DNA from: an uncultured Erythrobacter sp.
GTDB lineage: Bacteria; Pseudomonadota; Alphaproteobacteria; Sphingomonadales; Sphingomonadaceae
Length of the DNA stretch: 64,000 nt
Assembly: GCA_947493165.1 (NCBI GenBank)
Contig: CANLPY010000002.1
Span: 186,001-250,000, forward strand
Direction: 5' to 3'
In this document: piece by piece, positions 38,707 to 48,202 of the stretch
Numbering within the stretch: the first letter of the stretch is position 1
Layout of the letters: every line of letters begins with the position of its first letter
Position numbers and translations under genes: made by a program
Notes under the pieces: generated by a model
What the model was told of the DNA's origin: nothing
The model's input: only the letters and a program-made list of their open reading frames with translations
Databases searched by the model: none

Positions 38707-40224
38707 TTAACTAACTGTTCTTGCTTGACAGTTTTCTTCGATAAACTGCTGATGTGTCGGCATATCACTGGCCGCGTTATCGATTGTCTCGCCAATCCGC
38801 CTCACAATCGAATCAATTCGCTCTGGCGCGACCTTGGCAATCAACGGGTTACTCGCCTGCGGCACAATTCCCTGTCCATACATCACGGCAAGCCAGCTGG
38901 CGGTGCCAAAGACATCATTCGGCTCCTCAAAAATCCGCCCACCCTGTTCAAACTGCGCGATGCGGCGGCGCAATTCGTCGGGTTGTTCAATCTGCTGGCA
39001 ATGCCGCCAGAACGCAGTGTCATCGCGCTTAGTCGCTGTATAATGCAGCACAAGAAAATCCCGAACGCGGATGTATTCCCGCAAGGTTCGCGCGTTGAAC
39101 GCGTCAATGTCTGGCTGGCTAAAACGCTTGTCAGGAAAATGCGTCAGCAACCTAGCGATGCTGGTTTGCACCAGATGGATGCTGGTCGATTCTAGCGGCT
39201 CCATAAAACCTGCCGCCAGCCCCAGTGCAAGCACATTGCCCTTCCAAAACTCTTTGCGGTGACCGGTCACAAAGCGCAGGCGATTAGCATCGGCAATCGG
39301 TTCACCATCAAGGTTTGCGCGCAGCGTCGATTCGGCATCATCATCGTCGAGAAATTCGCTGCAATAGACATAGCCGTTGCCAGTGCGATGTTGCAGAGGG
39401 ATGCGCCATTGCCAGCCCGCCTCCCTCGCTGTTGCACGGGTGTAGGGAATGGGAAAGGCGTCGCGCGAACACGGGATCGCGACGGCCCGGTCACACGGCA
39501 GCCATTTGCGCCAATCCTCATAGCCTGATTGCATCGCCTGTTCGATCAACAGCCCACGAAAGCCCGAACAGTCGATAAAGAAATCGCCTTCTATGCTCTG
39601 CCCAGAATCCAATTCAACCGATTGCACATGGCCGCTTGCGCTATCTTGCGCCACATTGCTGATCCGCCCCTCAATCCGCTCAACGCCTTTTCCTTCAGCA
39701 AACCGGCGCAGAAACGCAGCATAAAGCGAGGCATCGAATTGAAACGCGTAATTGATGCCGGCATAGGCCGATTGCGGCCTATCAGTGATCGGCCTCATGA
39801 ACTTTTCGCGACGGCATGCCTCCACCATTAGCGAGTATGAGAACAGGTCATCCTTCTCGCCGTTCAGATTGCGCTGCAACCAATATTGGTAAAATGGAAT
39901 CGCATCGAAATCTCGGCCAAAATCACCGAACGGGTGGATGTAGCTGTGCCCTTTTTCCAGCCAGTCTACAAACTCAATGCCCAGTTTGAATGTCGCATTG
40001 GTTTCCCGGACAAATTCGTCCTCATCAATGCCCAGCATCGTGTTGAACGCGATGATCGGTGGGATCGTTGCCTCGCCCACGCCAACGGTTCCGATGGCTT
40101 CGGATTCGACTAAAGCGACCTTGGTTGGTGACCCTTCAAGCAAATGACCCAGCGCCGCCGCCGTCATCCAACCGGCGGTCCCGCCGCCGACAATCACAAC
40201 TCGATTGAGTAAGTGGGGGTTCAT
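38707..40224 (-). CDS. Flavin-dependent tryptophan-halogenase-like protein, copy 1
   Basis: FADH2-dependent halogenase-family protein, 505 residues. The FAD motif VVIVGGGTAGWMTAAALG starts near residue 9. The catalytic lysine of this family is in NATFKLGIEFVDW (Lys80). The signature GWQWRIPLQHRTG and the glutamate in EPLESTSIHLVQ are intact, so the active site looks functional. I choose ATG 40224 (MNPHLLNRVV), which overlaps the upstream gene stop as ATGA; an earlier in-frame start lies inside that gene. Homologues near TonB receptors in Xanthomonas, Caulobacter and Brevundimonas exist, some of which halogenate free indole; the natural substrate is not known. It is the last gene of a four-gene coupled operon. 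Confidence 0.92.
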   Translation of the reverse strand: MNPHLLNRVVIVGGGTAGWMTAAALGHLLEGSPTKVALVESEAIGTVGVGEATIPPIIAFNTMLGIDEDEFVRETNATFKLGIEFVDWLEKGHSYIHPFGDFGRDFDAIPFYQYWLQRNLNGEKDDLFSYSLMVEACRREKFMRPITDRPQSAYAGINYAFQFDASLYAAFLRRFAEGKGVERIEGRISNVAQDSASGHVQSVELDSGQSIEGDFFIDCSGFRGLLIEQAMQSGYEDWRKWLPCDRAVAIPCSRDAFPIPYTRATAREAGWQWRIPLQHRTGNGYVYCSEFLDDDDAESTLRANLDGEPIADANRLRFVTGHRKEFWKGNVLALGLAAGFMEPLESTSIHLVQTSIARLLTHFPDKRFSQPDIDAFNARTLREYIRVRDFLVLHYTATKRDDTAFWRHCQQIEQPDELRRRIAQFEQGGRIFEEPNDVFGTASWLAVMYGQGIVPQASNPLIAKVAPERIDSIVRRIGETIDNAASDMPTHQQFIEENCQARTVS

Positions 40225-41777
40225 GATTTTTCCATCGAAAATGAAGTGGGCGCCGCTTTGCAAAAGCGCTCAATATAAGCCTGATGCGTGGGCATTGCGG
40301 CTGCCGCTTTGGCATATGTGCTGCGCATATTGGCAAGGCTTTGACAGACGTTTTGATCCGACAAACCACCTGCCACCGGATTGTACCCTTGCGGTCCCCA
40401 CCCTTGCCCTTCCGCAACCGCCAGCCAGCTGGTCACATCAAACAGTTCAGCATCATATTTGAAGAACCGACCACGCGATTGCATCAGGGCCATTTTCTGA
40501 GCAAGACTTTCAGGAATTTCCATCTCGCGCACGTAATCCCAAAACGGCGCATCATCGCGCTTTGTCGCCTTGTAATGCAGGATCAGGAAGTCGCGCACAT
40601 GGGTAAAGTCATCGCGCATAAGACGGTTGTATTCCGCCCGCTCTACCGCCGCATCGCGGCTTTGCGGAAACAGCGCGATAAGTTTTGCGATGCCCATTTG
40701 AATCAAGTGAATGCTGGTCGATTCAAGCGGCTCAAGAAAGCCGGACGCAAGCCCTATGGCAATGCAGTTTCCGGCCCAGAACTGCTCACGATGGCCAGTG
40801 CGAAAACGCAAATGATTAGGCGATGAAACTGGCGCACCGTCAAGGTTCGCAAGCAAGGTCTCTTCCGCCTGTTCAGCGGTTAGATATTCATCGCAATAGA
40901 CATGGCCATTGCCGGTGCGATGCTGCAATGGGATGCGCCATTGCCACCCCGCTTCGCGCGCGGTTGAGCGGGTGTACGGCACTGGATCGGCAATCTTCTC
41001 ACACGCCACAGCAACAGCGCGGTTGCACGGCAGCCAATGGCTCCAATCGATATGTTTGGATGCGAACGTGCCGTCGATCAGCAAGCCTCTAAAGCCGGTG
41101 CAATCGATAAACAAATCGCCTTCAATCCGGCGGTCGCTATCAAGGTCAAGTGCGCTAATCAGTCCACTTTCACCGTCCTGCTCTACCCGCTCAATCCGTC
41201 CTTCAATCCGGGTGACCCCCAAACTCTCAGCGAGGCGGCGCAGAAACGCAGCATAAAGCGAGGCATCAAAGTGATAGGCATAGCCAAGCTGGCCAATCAC
41301 TGCGCCGTGATCCGGTTCCGGCCGAAGGAACTTGCCAGCATAAGCTGCGCGAATGTTGATCGAATACTCGTCCAAGCCGTGCGTCTCACCCTGAGATTTC
41401 AGCCGCGACCAATATTGGTGGAAATCAATTCCCTCTAGATCAAAGCCATAGCGGCCAAAGGGGTGAAAATACGCCTGATTGAGGCCGCCCCAATCAACAA
41501 ATTCAATACCGAGTTTATAGGTCGCCTGCGTCTCTTTAACAAAAGTGTGTTCATCAATCCCAAGCTGGGTGTTGAATTTCATAATCGGCGGAATGGTCGC
41601 TTCGCCAACGCCGACTGTGCCGATCGCCTCGGATTCGACCAGCGTGATGGCAACACCTGAAGGACTGACAATTTTGGCGAGCGCGGCGGCCGTCATCCAG
41701 CCAGCGGTTCCCCCGCCAGCAATGACTACGCGCTTAACTGCACCGCCAGCCAGATCATCTACAAGATCATCCATCAT
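40221..41777 (-). CDS. Flavin-dependent tryptophan-halogenase-like protein, copy 2
   Basis: A 518-residue paralogue of copies 1 and 3. It has RVVIAGGGTAGWMTAAALAK for FAD, the catalytic lysine in QATYKLGIEFVDW (Lys88), GWQWRIPLQHRTGNGHVYC and EPLESTSIHLIQMG. All family catalytic residues that I can identify are present. It is joined by 4-bp overlaps to the genes on both sides. The three intact copies are clearly different in sequence, so the expansion is not a recent duplication. Confidence 0.92.
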   Translation of the reverse strand: MMDDLVDDLAGGAVKRVVIAGGGTAGWMTAAALAKIVSPSGVAITLVESEAIGTVGVGEATIPPIMKFNTQLGIDEHTFVKETQATYKLGIEFVDWGGLNQAYFHPFGRYGFDLEGIDFHQYWSRLKSQGETHGLDEYSINIRAAYAGKFLRPEPDHGAVIGQLGYAYHFDASLYAAFLRRLAESLGVTRIEGRIERVEQDGESGLISALDLDSDRRIEGDLFIDCTGFRGLLIDGTFASKHIDWSHWLPCNRAVAVACEKIADPVPYTRSTAREAGWQWRIPLQHRTGNGHVYCDEYLTAEQAEETLLANLDGAPVSSPNHLRFRTGHREQFWAGNCIAIGLASGFLEPLESTSIHLIQMGIAKLIALFPQSRDAAVERAEYNRLMRDDFTHVRDFLILHYKATKRDDAPFWDYVREMEIPESLAQKMALMQSRGRFFKYDAELFDVTSWLAVAEGQGWGPQGYNPVAGGLSDQNVCQSLANMRSTYAKAAAAMPTHQAYIERFCKAAPTSFSMEKS

Positions 41778-42811
41778 GCCGCCTGCACCTGCCCCGTAAT
41801 TTCTTTGGTTATCTGCCCAATTTGAGTTCGCAATTGCTCCATCCAGTCGATCAATTCTGCCTCAACCATATTGTCTGCCATGCGGTGATAGCGGCGCGGC
41901 CTAAGTCCGCGGAACCATAACGCAGCGAGCCATTCTGACTGAGTGAACACCTCATAATCCTCGCTGGGGATACGGCCACATGCGCCAAAAACTTCAACCT
42001 TGCGGCGTAGCGCCAGACGTTCCGTTGCCAAGGGATCATCAATCGAAAGCAGTTCCAGCATATCGCCCATGCGCTCAGATTGCGCAGCCGCCAACCGGTT
42101 CCATTCATCCCGCTCAGGATTGCTGGCAGCCAATGGCGCAGTAAGCCCAACCAGGCGCTGCACCATGCTACTCAAAATATGCCATTCCATGCCTGGCAAT
42201 TGCGGAATTTGACCAACCGAAATTGCATCGCCAGTCCATTGCGGGGCGCCACCTGCATCGCTGCAATCAATTGTCAGGCAGCCCCCTTCATCGCCAATGG
42301 TCCGCGCGCCGCATTCCTCAGCAAAAGCGATCAAAGCACCGCCATAAAGCGCCCGGTCAAGCCGCACGCCGAATTCCACTGGCAATTGCGCGATGCGTGA
42401 AGCAGGTGCAGGACTTGCCGCACGATCGAGCGCCAGTGATAGGGAAAACTCCATCAACTCTGGTTGATCGCAAATTTGATCGGCACGCAGCCAGTATTGG
42501 TGGAAGTCGACCCCGCGATTGGCGAGCCCGATGGCAGAAAACGGCAGATTAGTCGCGCCATCGGCACACTCTGCCGGCGTACAAAATGCAGGCGCGCCGC
42601 CACATCGCTCCATGACTTTTTCAATCGGCAGTCCAATCTCACCGTGAAAGCGATGCACGTTTGGCCGTGTTAAAAATTCGCCGTGCTCTTCTTCTGGCTC
42701 AGGGCTTAATTCCAAAATTCGGCCCGGCTCCAGCCAGCGCGCCGCTAAATACGCCCCAACAATCCCAACCCGCAAGCGCGGCCCGACCACACGAATGCAC
42801 TCACCGCTCAT
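41774..42811 (-). CDS. Degenerate halogenase paralogue, probably non-catalytic
   Basis: A 345-residue protein flanked by two intact halogenase genes and overlapping both by 4 bp. Local stretches align with them by eye: NRGVDFHQYWLRADQ, VEFGVRLDRALYGGALIAFA, LTIDCSDAGGAP and SEWLAALWFRGLRPRRYHRMAD. It lacks the GGGTAGW dinucleotide motif, the catalytic-lysine segment, GWxWRIP and EPLEST. The reading frame is uninterrupted and tightly coupled, so it is not a decaying pseudogene. It may be a partner subunit, scaffold or regulator of the neighbouring enzymes. The function is unknown. Confidence 0.8.
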   Translation of the reverse strand: MSGECIRVVGPRLRVGIVGAYLAARWLEPGRILELSPEPEEEHGEFLTRPNVHRFHGEIGLPIEKVMERCGGAPAFCTPAECADGATNLPFSAIGLANRGVDFHQYWLRADQICDQPELMEFSLSLALDRAASPAPASRIAQLPVEFGVRLDRALYGGALIAFAEECGARTIGDEGGCLTIDCSDAGGAPQWTGDAISVGQIPQLPGMEWHILSSMVQRLVGLTAPLAASNPERDEWNRLAAAQSERMGDMLELLSIDDPLATERLALRRKVEVFGACGRIPSEDYEVFTQSEWLAALWFRGLRPRRYHRMADNMVEAELIDWMEQLRTQIGQITKEITGQVQAA

Positions 42812-44334
42812 GCGGCGGCGCTCATCATCTTGTTGCGCGCAAGGTAGCTTGCGTGATCTTCCATCGACGCTGCCGCTTTTGCCATATGGCCTTTTAACCC
42901 TTGCAGGTGACGCATAATCTCGCCGTCAGCTTGGCGAGAGGCGCGGCTATCATAGCTGTCAGGTATGATCCGCTGGCCGATCAGCACCGCGATCCAGCTG
43001 GGGATCAGAAACAGGCCGTGATCATAGGATGACACGTGGCCGTGAGCGCGGAACAACTGTAGCCGATCACGCAGGCTATCAGGCACGTTCATCGTGCGCA
43101 TATGGTTCCAAAATTCAGAATCGTCGCGCTGTGTCGCGTTGTAATGCAGGATCAGAAAATCGCGCACACGCTCAAACTGCAAGTCCATCGCGCGGTTGTA
43201 TTCCTCAACTTCAACATGGTATTTCTGGTCTGTCGGAAAGAGTTCGAGCAGCTTGGTTATGCCTTCTTGTATCAGATAAATACTGGTCGATTCCAATGGC
43301 TCCAGAAAGCCGCCTGACAGCCCAATCGCAACAACATTGCGGTGCCACAATTTGCGCCGTTTACCCGTGACAAAGCGCAAGAAACGCGGATCAGCCAAAC
43401 GTTCGCCTTCAAGCCCGCCCAGCAAGGTATCACACGCGGCATCATCGCTTAAAAACTGGCTGGAATAGACGTGGCCGTTGCCGGTGCGATGCTGCAGTGG
43501 GATGCGCCAACTCCAGCCAGCCTCATGCGCTGTGGCGCGCGTATACGGCAGCAGCGGCCCGGCGCTTTTACAAGGCACAGCTACCGCGCGGTCAGCCGGC
43601 AAATAATTGCTCCAATCGTCATATCCAGTTTTCAGGGCCTTTTCGATCAACAGGCCGAAAAAACCAGTGCAATCAACAAACAGATCGCTCTCTATCACCT
43701 GCCCATCATCAAGCGTCATGTGCGATACGCGTCCGCTTTCCGCCTCTAGGGCAACATCCACCACTTTCCCTTCTATCCGGGTGACGCCGCGCGCTTCGGC
43801 ATGTTTGCGCATAAAGGGCGCGTATTGAAGCGCATCAAACTGATACGCATAGCGATAGGTCGACATCACTGAGCGGGGATCTTCGCTAGGCGGCTGAAAT
43901 TTACCCATGCGCGCCGCGATCACTGGCAGTGAGTATTCGTCCAGCGCCCCAATACCCGGCTGATCTGCGAATTTGCGCCAATATTGGTGAAAAGCTACAC
44001 CATCATTTGGAAGTCCAAATTCACCGAATGGGTGGATGTAGCTGTCGCCCTTGCGGCCCCAATTCACAAACTCAATACCCAGTTTGAAGGTGGCTGAGGT
44101 TGCTGCCATGAACTCCGCTTCGTTGACGCCAATTGTGTCGTTGAAGTTCTTGATATGCGGCAGAGTCGCCTCGCCTACGCCGACAACACCAATCGCTTCG
44201 GATTCGATCAACGTAATTTGCAAACCGCTAGGGCCGAGCATGCTGGCCAGCCCGGCCGCAGTCATCCAGCCAGCTGTTCCGCCGCCAACCACAACCACGC
44301 GGTTGATCGCATATTGCCCCTCATTCGCGCTCAA
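42808..44334 (-). CDS. Flavin-dependent tryptophan-halogenase-like protein, copy 3
   Basis: A 508-residue protein, first gene of the leftward operon. It has VVVVGGGTAGWMTAAGLA for FAD, the catalytic lysine in SATFKLGIEFVNW (Lys84), GWSWRIPLQHRTGNGHVY and EPLESTSIYLIQEG. It diverges from the Gfo/Idh operon across a 177-bp region that contains operator-like site 4, so both directions may be controlled together. Downstream genes are linked by ATGA-type overlaps all the way to copy 1. Confidence 0.92.
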   Translation of the reverse strand: MSANEGQYAINRVVVVGGGTAGWMTAAGLASMLGPSGLQITLIESEAIGVVGVGEATLPHIKNFNDTIGVNEAEFMAATSATFKLGIEFVNWGRKGDSYIHPFGEFGLPNDGVAFHQYWRKFADQPGIGALDEYSLPVIAARMGKFQPPSEDPRSVMSTYRYAYQFDALQYAPFMRKHAEARGVTRIEGKVVDVALEAESGRVSHMTLDDGQVIESDLFVDCTGFFGLLIEKALKTGYDDWSNYLPADRAVAVPCKSAGPLLPYTRATAHEAGWSWRIPLQHRTGNGHVYSSQFLSDDAACDTLLGGLEGERLADPRFLRFVTGKRRKLWHRNVVAIGLSGGFLEPLESTSIYLIQEGITKLLELFPTDQKYHVEVEEYNRAMDLQFERVRDFLILHYNATQRDDSEFWNHMRTMNVPDSLRDRLQLFRAHGHVSSYDHGLFLIPSWIAVLIGQRIIPDSYDSRASRQADGEIMRHLQGLKGHMAKAAASMEDHASYLARNKMMSAAA

Positions 44335-44441
44335 TCACTGCTCCTCTATCCCCTGGCCAAGATCGCATGTGGATGCACGCTGTCAATCGCAAGAATTGCA
44401 ACATTCGTTTCTGATCAATGGTGACCAAACCGCACAATCAC

Positions 44442-44470
44442 TTGACGCCTTTGCTTAAACAGTAATACAC
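44442..44470 (+). promoter_or_regulatory. Candidate promoter of the Gfo/Idh operon
   Basis: TTGACG (44442-44447) and ATACAC (44465-44470) are 17 bp apart, with TAATAC as an alternative overlapping -10. The predicted start of transcription falls on operator-like site 4. Confidence 0.4.
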
Positions 44471-44471
44471 A

Positions 44472-44487
44472 TTGACAACGTAAGACA
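44472..44487. promoter_or_regulatory. LacI-type operator, imperfect (site 4)
   Basis: TTGACAACGTAAGACA matches the left ten bases of the regulon palindrome but only weakly the right half. It lies between the divergent halogenase and Gfo/Idh operons, just downstream of a candidate promoter. Confidence 0.45.
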
Positions 44488-44511
44488 AGATCAGTCTTGG
44501 GGAGGGACCTC

Positions 44512-45711
44512 TTGAGCTACGCGAAAGTGCGAATGGGAATGGTTGGCGGCGGTGAAGGATCCTTCATCGGTGCGGTACACCGGATGGCTGCCGCCCTTGA
44601 TCAACGCCTTGATCTGGTTAGCGGTGCATTCAGCCGCGATTTTGCGAACAGCCTTGCCACTTGCACCGCATTGGGCCTGCCCGATAACCGCTGTTATCAA
44701 GACTTAGGCACAATGTTGAGCTGCGAACAGGAACTCGCGGCAACCGGTGCTCGTAATGCTGGCGCGATGGAAATGCTGTCGATCGTAACTCCGAATGATA
44801 CCCATGCTCCGATGGCCAGCGCGGCTGCGAAGGCGGGTATCCATGTAATGTCTGACAAGCCAGCGGGCATTAGCCTTGCAGAAATTGAAGACTTGGCCGC
44901 CACGATTGAGCAAAGCGGCGTGCATTACGGCCTGACCCACACTTATCTTGGTTATCCGATGGTATGGCAGGCGCGGCATCTCGCAGCGCATCCAGACTTC
45001 GGCCCGATCCGCAAAGTTCTCGTCAGCTACACGCAGGGCTGGCTGGCGAGCGAGACTGAACGCAGCGGCAACAAGCAGGCTGAATGGCGGGTCGATCCAA
45101 AGCGTTCTGGTCCCGCAGGCGGCCTCGGCGACATTGGCAGCCACGCTCACTCTCTGGCGGAATTCGTCGCGGATTCGCGCATGGCGAGGCTATCTGCGCG
45201 GTTGCGCAGCCATTACCCGACAAGGCCGCTTGATGATGATGGCGAAATCAGCTTCACGTTAGACAATGGCGCGACCGGTCAGCTTGTTTCCAGCCAGATT
45301 TGCGCTGGCGATGAAAACGATCTGCGCATCCGTGTTTATGGAGAGCACGCCAGCCTTGATTGGCGGCAGATGGAGCCAAACACGCTGACTGAACGGCGCG
45401 CTAGCGGTCAAAGCATCGTCCACCGCGCAGGCGTTGATAAGCCCTTGTGCGAGGCGGCGCTCAAACGCTGCCGCCTGCCATCCGGTCATCCTGAGGGATA
45501 TGTTGAAGCCTTTGCCAACCTCTACAGCGGGTTTGCGCAAGCGATCCGCGAAGACGTTATGCCTTCGACGCTGGGCGTGCCCGGCATTGCAGAGGCTTTG
45601 CGCGGCATGGCCTTTTTGGAGGCAGCGATTGCCAGCAATGCCGCCAACGGCGCTTGGCATGAAATCAAACCACCCAGCGTTGGACCAGACACAAAAGGAT
45701 TGCTGTCGTGA
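44512..45711 (+). CDS. Gfo/Idh/MocA-family NAD(P)-dependent sugar dehydrogenase
   Basis: A 399-residue cytoplasmic oxidoreductase that would oxidise or reduce a sugar or polyol. The Rossmann motif is [17 protein letters not shown] and the family motif [12 protein letters not shown] carries the catalytic-lysine region (EKP in most members, DKP here). The C-terminal domain has [20 protein letters not shown] with the usual catalytic Asp and His. I choose TTG 44512 because GGAGGG lies 5 bp before it; a TTG 15 bp upstream lies at the edge of that site. It begins a six-gene operon running to 51352 and overlaps the next gene by 4 bp. Confidence 0.88.
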   Translation: MSYAKVRMGMVGGGEGSFIGAVHRMAAALDQRLDLVSGAFSRDFANSLATCTALGLPDNRCYQDLGTMLSCEQELAATGARNAGAMEMLSIVTPNDTHAPMASAAAKAGIHVMSDKPAGISLAEIEDLAATIEQSGVHYGLTHTYLGYPMVWQARHLAAHPDFGPIRKVLVSYTQGWLASETERSGNKQAEWRVDPKRSGPAGGLGDIGSHAHSLAEFVADSRMARLSARLRSHYPTRPLDDDGEISFTLDNGATGQLVSSQICAGDENDLRIRVYGEHASLDWRQMEPNTLTERRASGQSIVHRAGVDKPLCEAALKRCRLPSGHPEGYVEAFANLYSGFAQAIREDVMPSTLGVPGIAEALRGMAFLEAAIASNAANGAWHEIKPPSVGPDTKGLLS

Positions 45712-46766
45712 AAGAGATAAAAGGCCCGGCCATATTCCTCGCACAATTCATGGGCGATAAAGAGCCTTTCAATTCGCTCGATAATATTGCCGAATGGGTC
45801 GCGGGGCTTGGGTATAAGGGCATTCAAATTCCGTCCAATGATCCGCGGTGCATTGATCTTGATCTGGCCGCAGAAAGTCAGGATTATTGCGATGATTTGG
45901 CTGGCCGCTGCGCCGAGCATGGCCTCACCATCACAGAATTATCGACCCACATCCAAGGGCAATTGGTGGCAGTCCACCCAGCTTTTGATGATCTGTTCGA
46001 TGGCTTTGCGCCTGAGCATTTGCACGGCAAGCCTGATGCCCGCCAAGAATGGGCAGTTGATCAGGTCAAAAAGGCCGCAATCGCCTCGCGCCGGCTGGGT
46101 TTGAAGGCGTGCGCCAGCTTTTCCGGAGCGTTAATGTGGCACTTGGTCTATCCCTGGCCGCAGCGCCCAGCGGGCCTCGTCGAGGCCGGTTTTGCCGAGC
46201 TTGCCAAGCGTTGGAAGCCAATCCTTGATGTTTATGAGGATAACGGCGTTGATGTCGCTTATGAAATTCACCCCGGTGAAGACTTGCATGACGGCGCCAG
46301 CTTTGAGGCGTTTCTGGACGCTGTCGATAATCACCCGCGCGCCAATATCCTGTTCGATCCCAGTCACTTCATGCTGCAACAGCTTGATTACCTAGATTTT
46401 ATTGATCGCTATCATGACCGCATCAAAGCATTCCATGTGAAGGACGCAGAATTCCGGCCCAACGGGCGCACCGGGGTCTATGGCGGTTATCAGGGATGGC
46501 AGGACCGCGCCGGCCGGTTCCGCTCGCTGGGCGATGGGCAAGTCGACTTCCGCCAGATTTTCACGAAGCTCACCCATCATGGCTTTGATGGTTGGGCCGT
46601 GCTGGAATGGGAGTGCTGTTACAAGCACCCGGAACAAGGCGCCGCTGAAGGCGCGCCATTTATCGCAGACCATATTATCCGGCCGACCGAATACGCGTTT
46701 GATGATTTCGCGGGCGGCGATGTGGATGAGGCCATGATTAAACGCGCGCTAGGCATCGATAGCTAG
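45708..46766 (+). CDS. Sugar phosphate isomerase/epimerase family TIM-barrel protein (cytoplasmic)
   Basis: A 352-residue xylose-isomerase-like TIM barrel without a signal peptide. Likely metal ligands are the Glu in AYEIHPGED, the Asp/His in ILFDPSHFMLQQ, the His in KAFHVKDAEF and the Glu in AVLEWECCY. The start is GTG 45708 overlapping the Gfo/Idh stop. In other bacteria genes of this type beside Gfo/Idh dehydrogenases isomerise or cleave keto-sugars. A role on 3-keto-glycosides is an inference. Confidence 0.85.
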   Translation: MKEIKGPAIFLAQFMGDKEPFNSLDNIAEWVAGLGYKGIQIPSNDPRCIDLDLAAESQDYCDDLAGRCAEHGLTITELSTHIQGQLVAVHPAFDDLFDGFAPEHLHGKPDARQEWAVDQVKKAAIASRRLGLKACASFSGALMWHLVYPWPQRPAGLVEAGFAELAKRWKPILDVYEDNGVDVAYEIHPGEDLHDGASFEAFLDAVDNHPRANILFDPSHFMLQQLDYLDFIDRYHDRIKAFHVKDAEFRPNGRTGVYGGYQGWQDRAGRFRSLGDGQVDFRQIFTKLTHHGFDGWAVLEWECCYKHPEQGAAEGAPFIADHIIRPTEYAFDDFAGGDVDEAMIKRALGIDS

Positions 46767-46789
46767 ATGCGATTTGGAGAGGGAAATTC

Positions 46790-48202
46790 ATGGAAGCTGT
46801 AGCAATGGGCGCGCGAGCAGAGCCGGGAATAGATCGCAGCCGGCTTTTCTGGCTAAGCTGTATCTCGCTGATCGTCACTGCCATGACCTTCGCCATACGA
46901 GCGGGGATCTTGACTCAACTGTCGGATGAGTTCGCGCTTAGCGATACTCAACTTGGCTGGGTGAACAGTATGGCCTTTTTGGGCTTTCCCCTGGCGATGG
47001 TCGTGTTCGGGTTCCTTTACAACAAGCTTGGCCCACGCCTCATTATGATTTTGGCGTTTGCCGGCCATCTCTTAGGCCTTGTCCTCACCATTCTTGCTGA
47101 TGGGTTCTTAGGCTTGCTGATCTCCACGTTCTTCATCGGTTTCGCCAATGGCTCAGTGGAAGCCGCGTGCAACCCATTGGTTGCAGACCTGTATAAAGAG
47201 CAAAAAACGAAATGGCTAAACCGCTTCCATGTTTGGTTCCCTGGGGGAATAGTGATCGGAGCGGTCGTCTCCTACGTCATGACCAATGCGGGAATTGGTT
47301 GGCAACCTCAAATTGCGGTGATGCTAATCCCTACAGCAATTTATGGCGTCATGATTTTCACTACGCGCTTCCCGGATGTACCTGAAAGCGAAAGGATCAT
47401 CGATTTGGACGCAAAAGGCGTGTTGTTGATGAGTGCGATCCTCGGTCTTCTTATCCTTATCGGCACGCCAAACAACTTGATCGCTGGTCTGCCAGGAACG
47501 TTTGTACTGCCGCTGCTTCTGGTGCTCGGGCTGACTTTTGTGATGATGCTGTGGCGTGCAGGACGGGCGCGCGATGCGTTGCTCTTGATTGTGTTTATGG
47601 CGATCATGAGCATCACAGCCACTTCAGAGCTAGGAACTCAGCAATGGGTTGATCGCATCCTTGGTGCACAGCTTGGAAACCTTCCGGGCCAAGCGATGAT
47701 AGTGCTCGGCATGGTGACAGGCATCATGGCGGTCGGGCGGTACTTTGCCGGGCCGCTGATTCACGCGCTTAACCCTATTGGCGTTTTATTGATGAGCGCC
47801 ATACTGACCACGCTGGGACTGTTTTTGATGTCTTCGGCAAGCGGGGCCATGGTCTATATATCGGCCATCATTTTTGCGGTCGGCGTGTGTTACTTTTGGC
47901 CAACGATGATTGGCGTCACAGCGCAGTATGTGCCGCGCTCCGGCGCTCTAGGAATGAGCCTGGTCGGGGCTGCAGGTATGTTTGCATTGACGATCTGGAA
48001 CCCGATCATCGGTGGGTGGATCGACAGTGCGAGAGCAAGCGCTGAGGCAAGCGGGCTTGAGGGCACCGCTGTTGAGGTGGCAGCGGGACAAGGAGCGCTC
48101 TCTCAATTGGTCTACTTCCCAGTGGTGCTGATCGGTATCTTCGCCTTGCTCTACCTCACCCGAAAACAGCTCGAAAACTCCGCCGAGGATGCTCAGCCAT
48201 GA
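46790..48202 (+). CDS. Major facilitator superfamily transporter
   Basis: A 470-residue inner-membrane carrier with about twelve hydrophobic segments. MFS loop motifs are visible in GFLYNKLGPRLIMILAFAG and ADLYKEQKTKWLNRFHVWFP. Its resemblance to the sugar-porter/fucose-permease side of the MFS (IGFANGSVEAACNPLVADLY) suggests import of a mono- or disaccharide. ATG 46790 follows GGAGAGGG. The stop overlaps the next gene by 4 bp, so it is part of the redox operon. Confidence 0.87.
   Translation: MEAVAMGARAEPGIDRSRLFWLSCISLIVTAMTFAIRAGILTQLSDEFALSDTQLGWVNSMAFLGFPLAMVVFGFLYNKLGPRLIMILAFAGHLLGLVLTILADGFLGLLISTFFIGFANGSVEAACNPLVADLYKEQKTKWLNRFHVWFPGGIVIGAVVSYVMTNAGIGWQPQIAVMLIPTAIYGVMIFTTRFPDVPESERIIDLDAKGVLLMSAILGLLILIGTPNNLIAGLPGTFVLPLLLVLGLTFVMMLWRAGRARDALLLIVFMAIMSITATSELGTQQWVDRILGAQLGNLPGQAMIVLGMVTGIMAVGRYFAGPLIHALNPIGVLLMSAILTTLGLFLMSSASGAMVYISAIIFAVGVCYFWPTMIGVTAQYVPRSGALGMSLVGAAGMFALTIWNPIIGGWIDSARASAEASGLEGTAVEVAAGQGALSQLVYFPVVLIGIFALLYLTRKQLENSAEDAQP

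Noticed and set aside
38707-44334. Halogenated natural-product biosynthetic cluster
   Set aside because: There are no peptide synthetase, polyketide synthase or tailoring genes; the setting is a TonB receptor and carbohydrate regulon.
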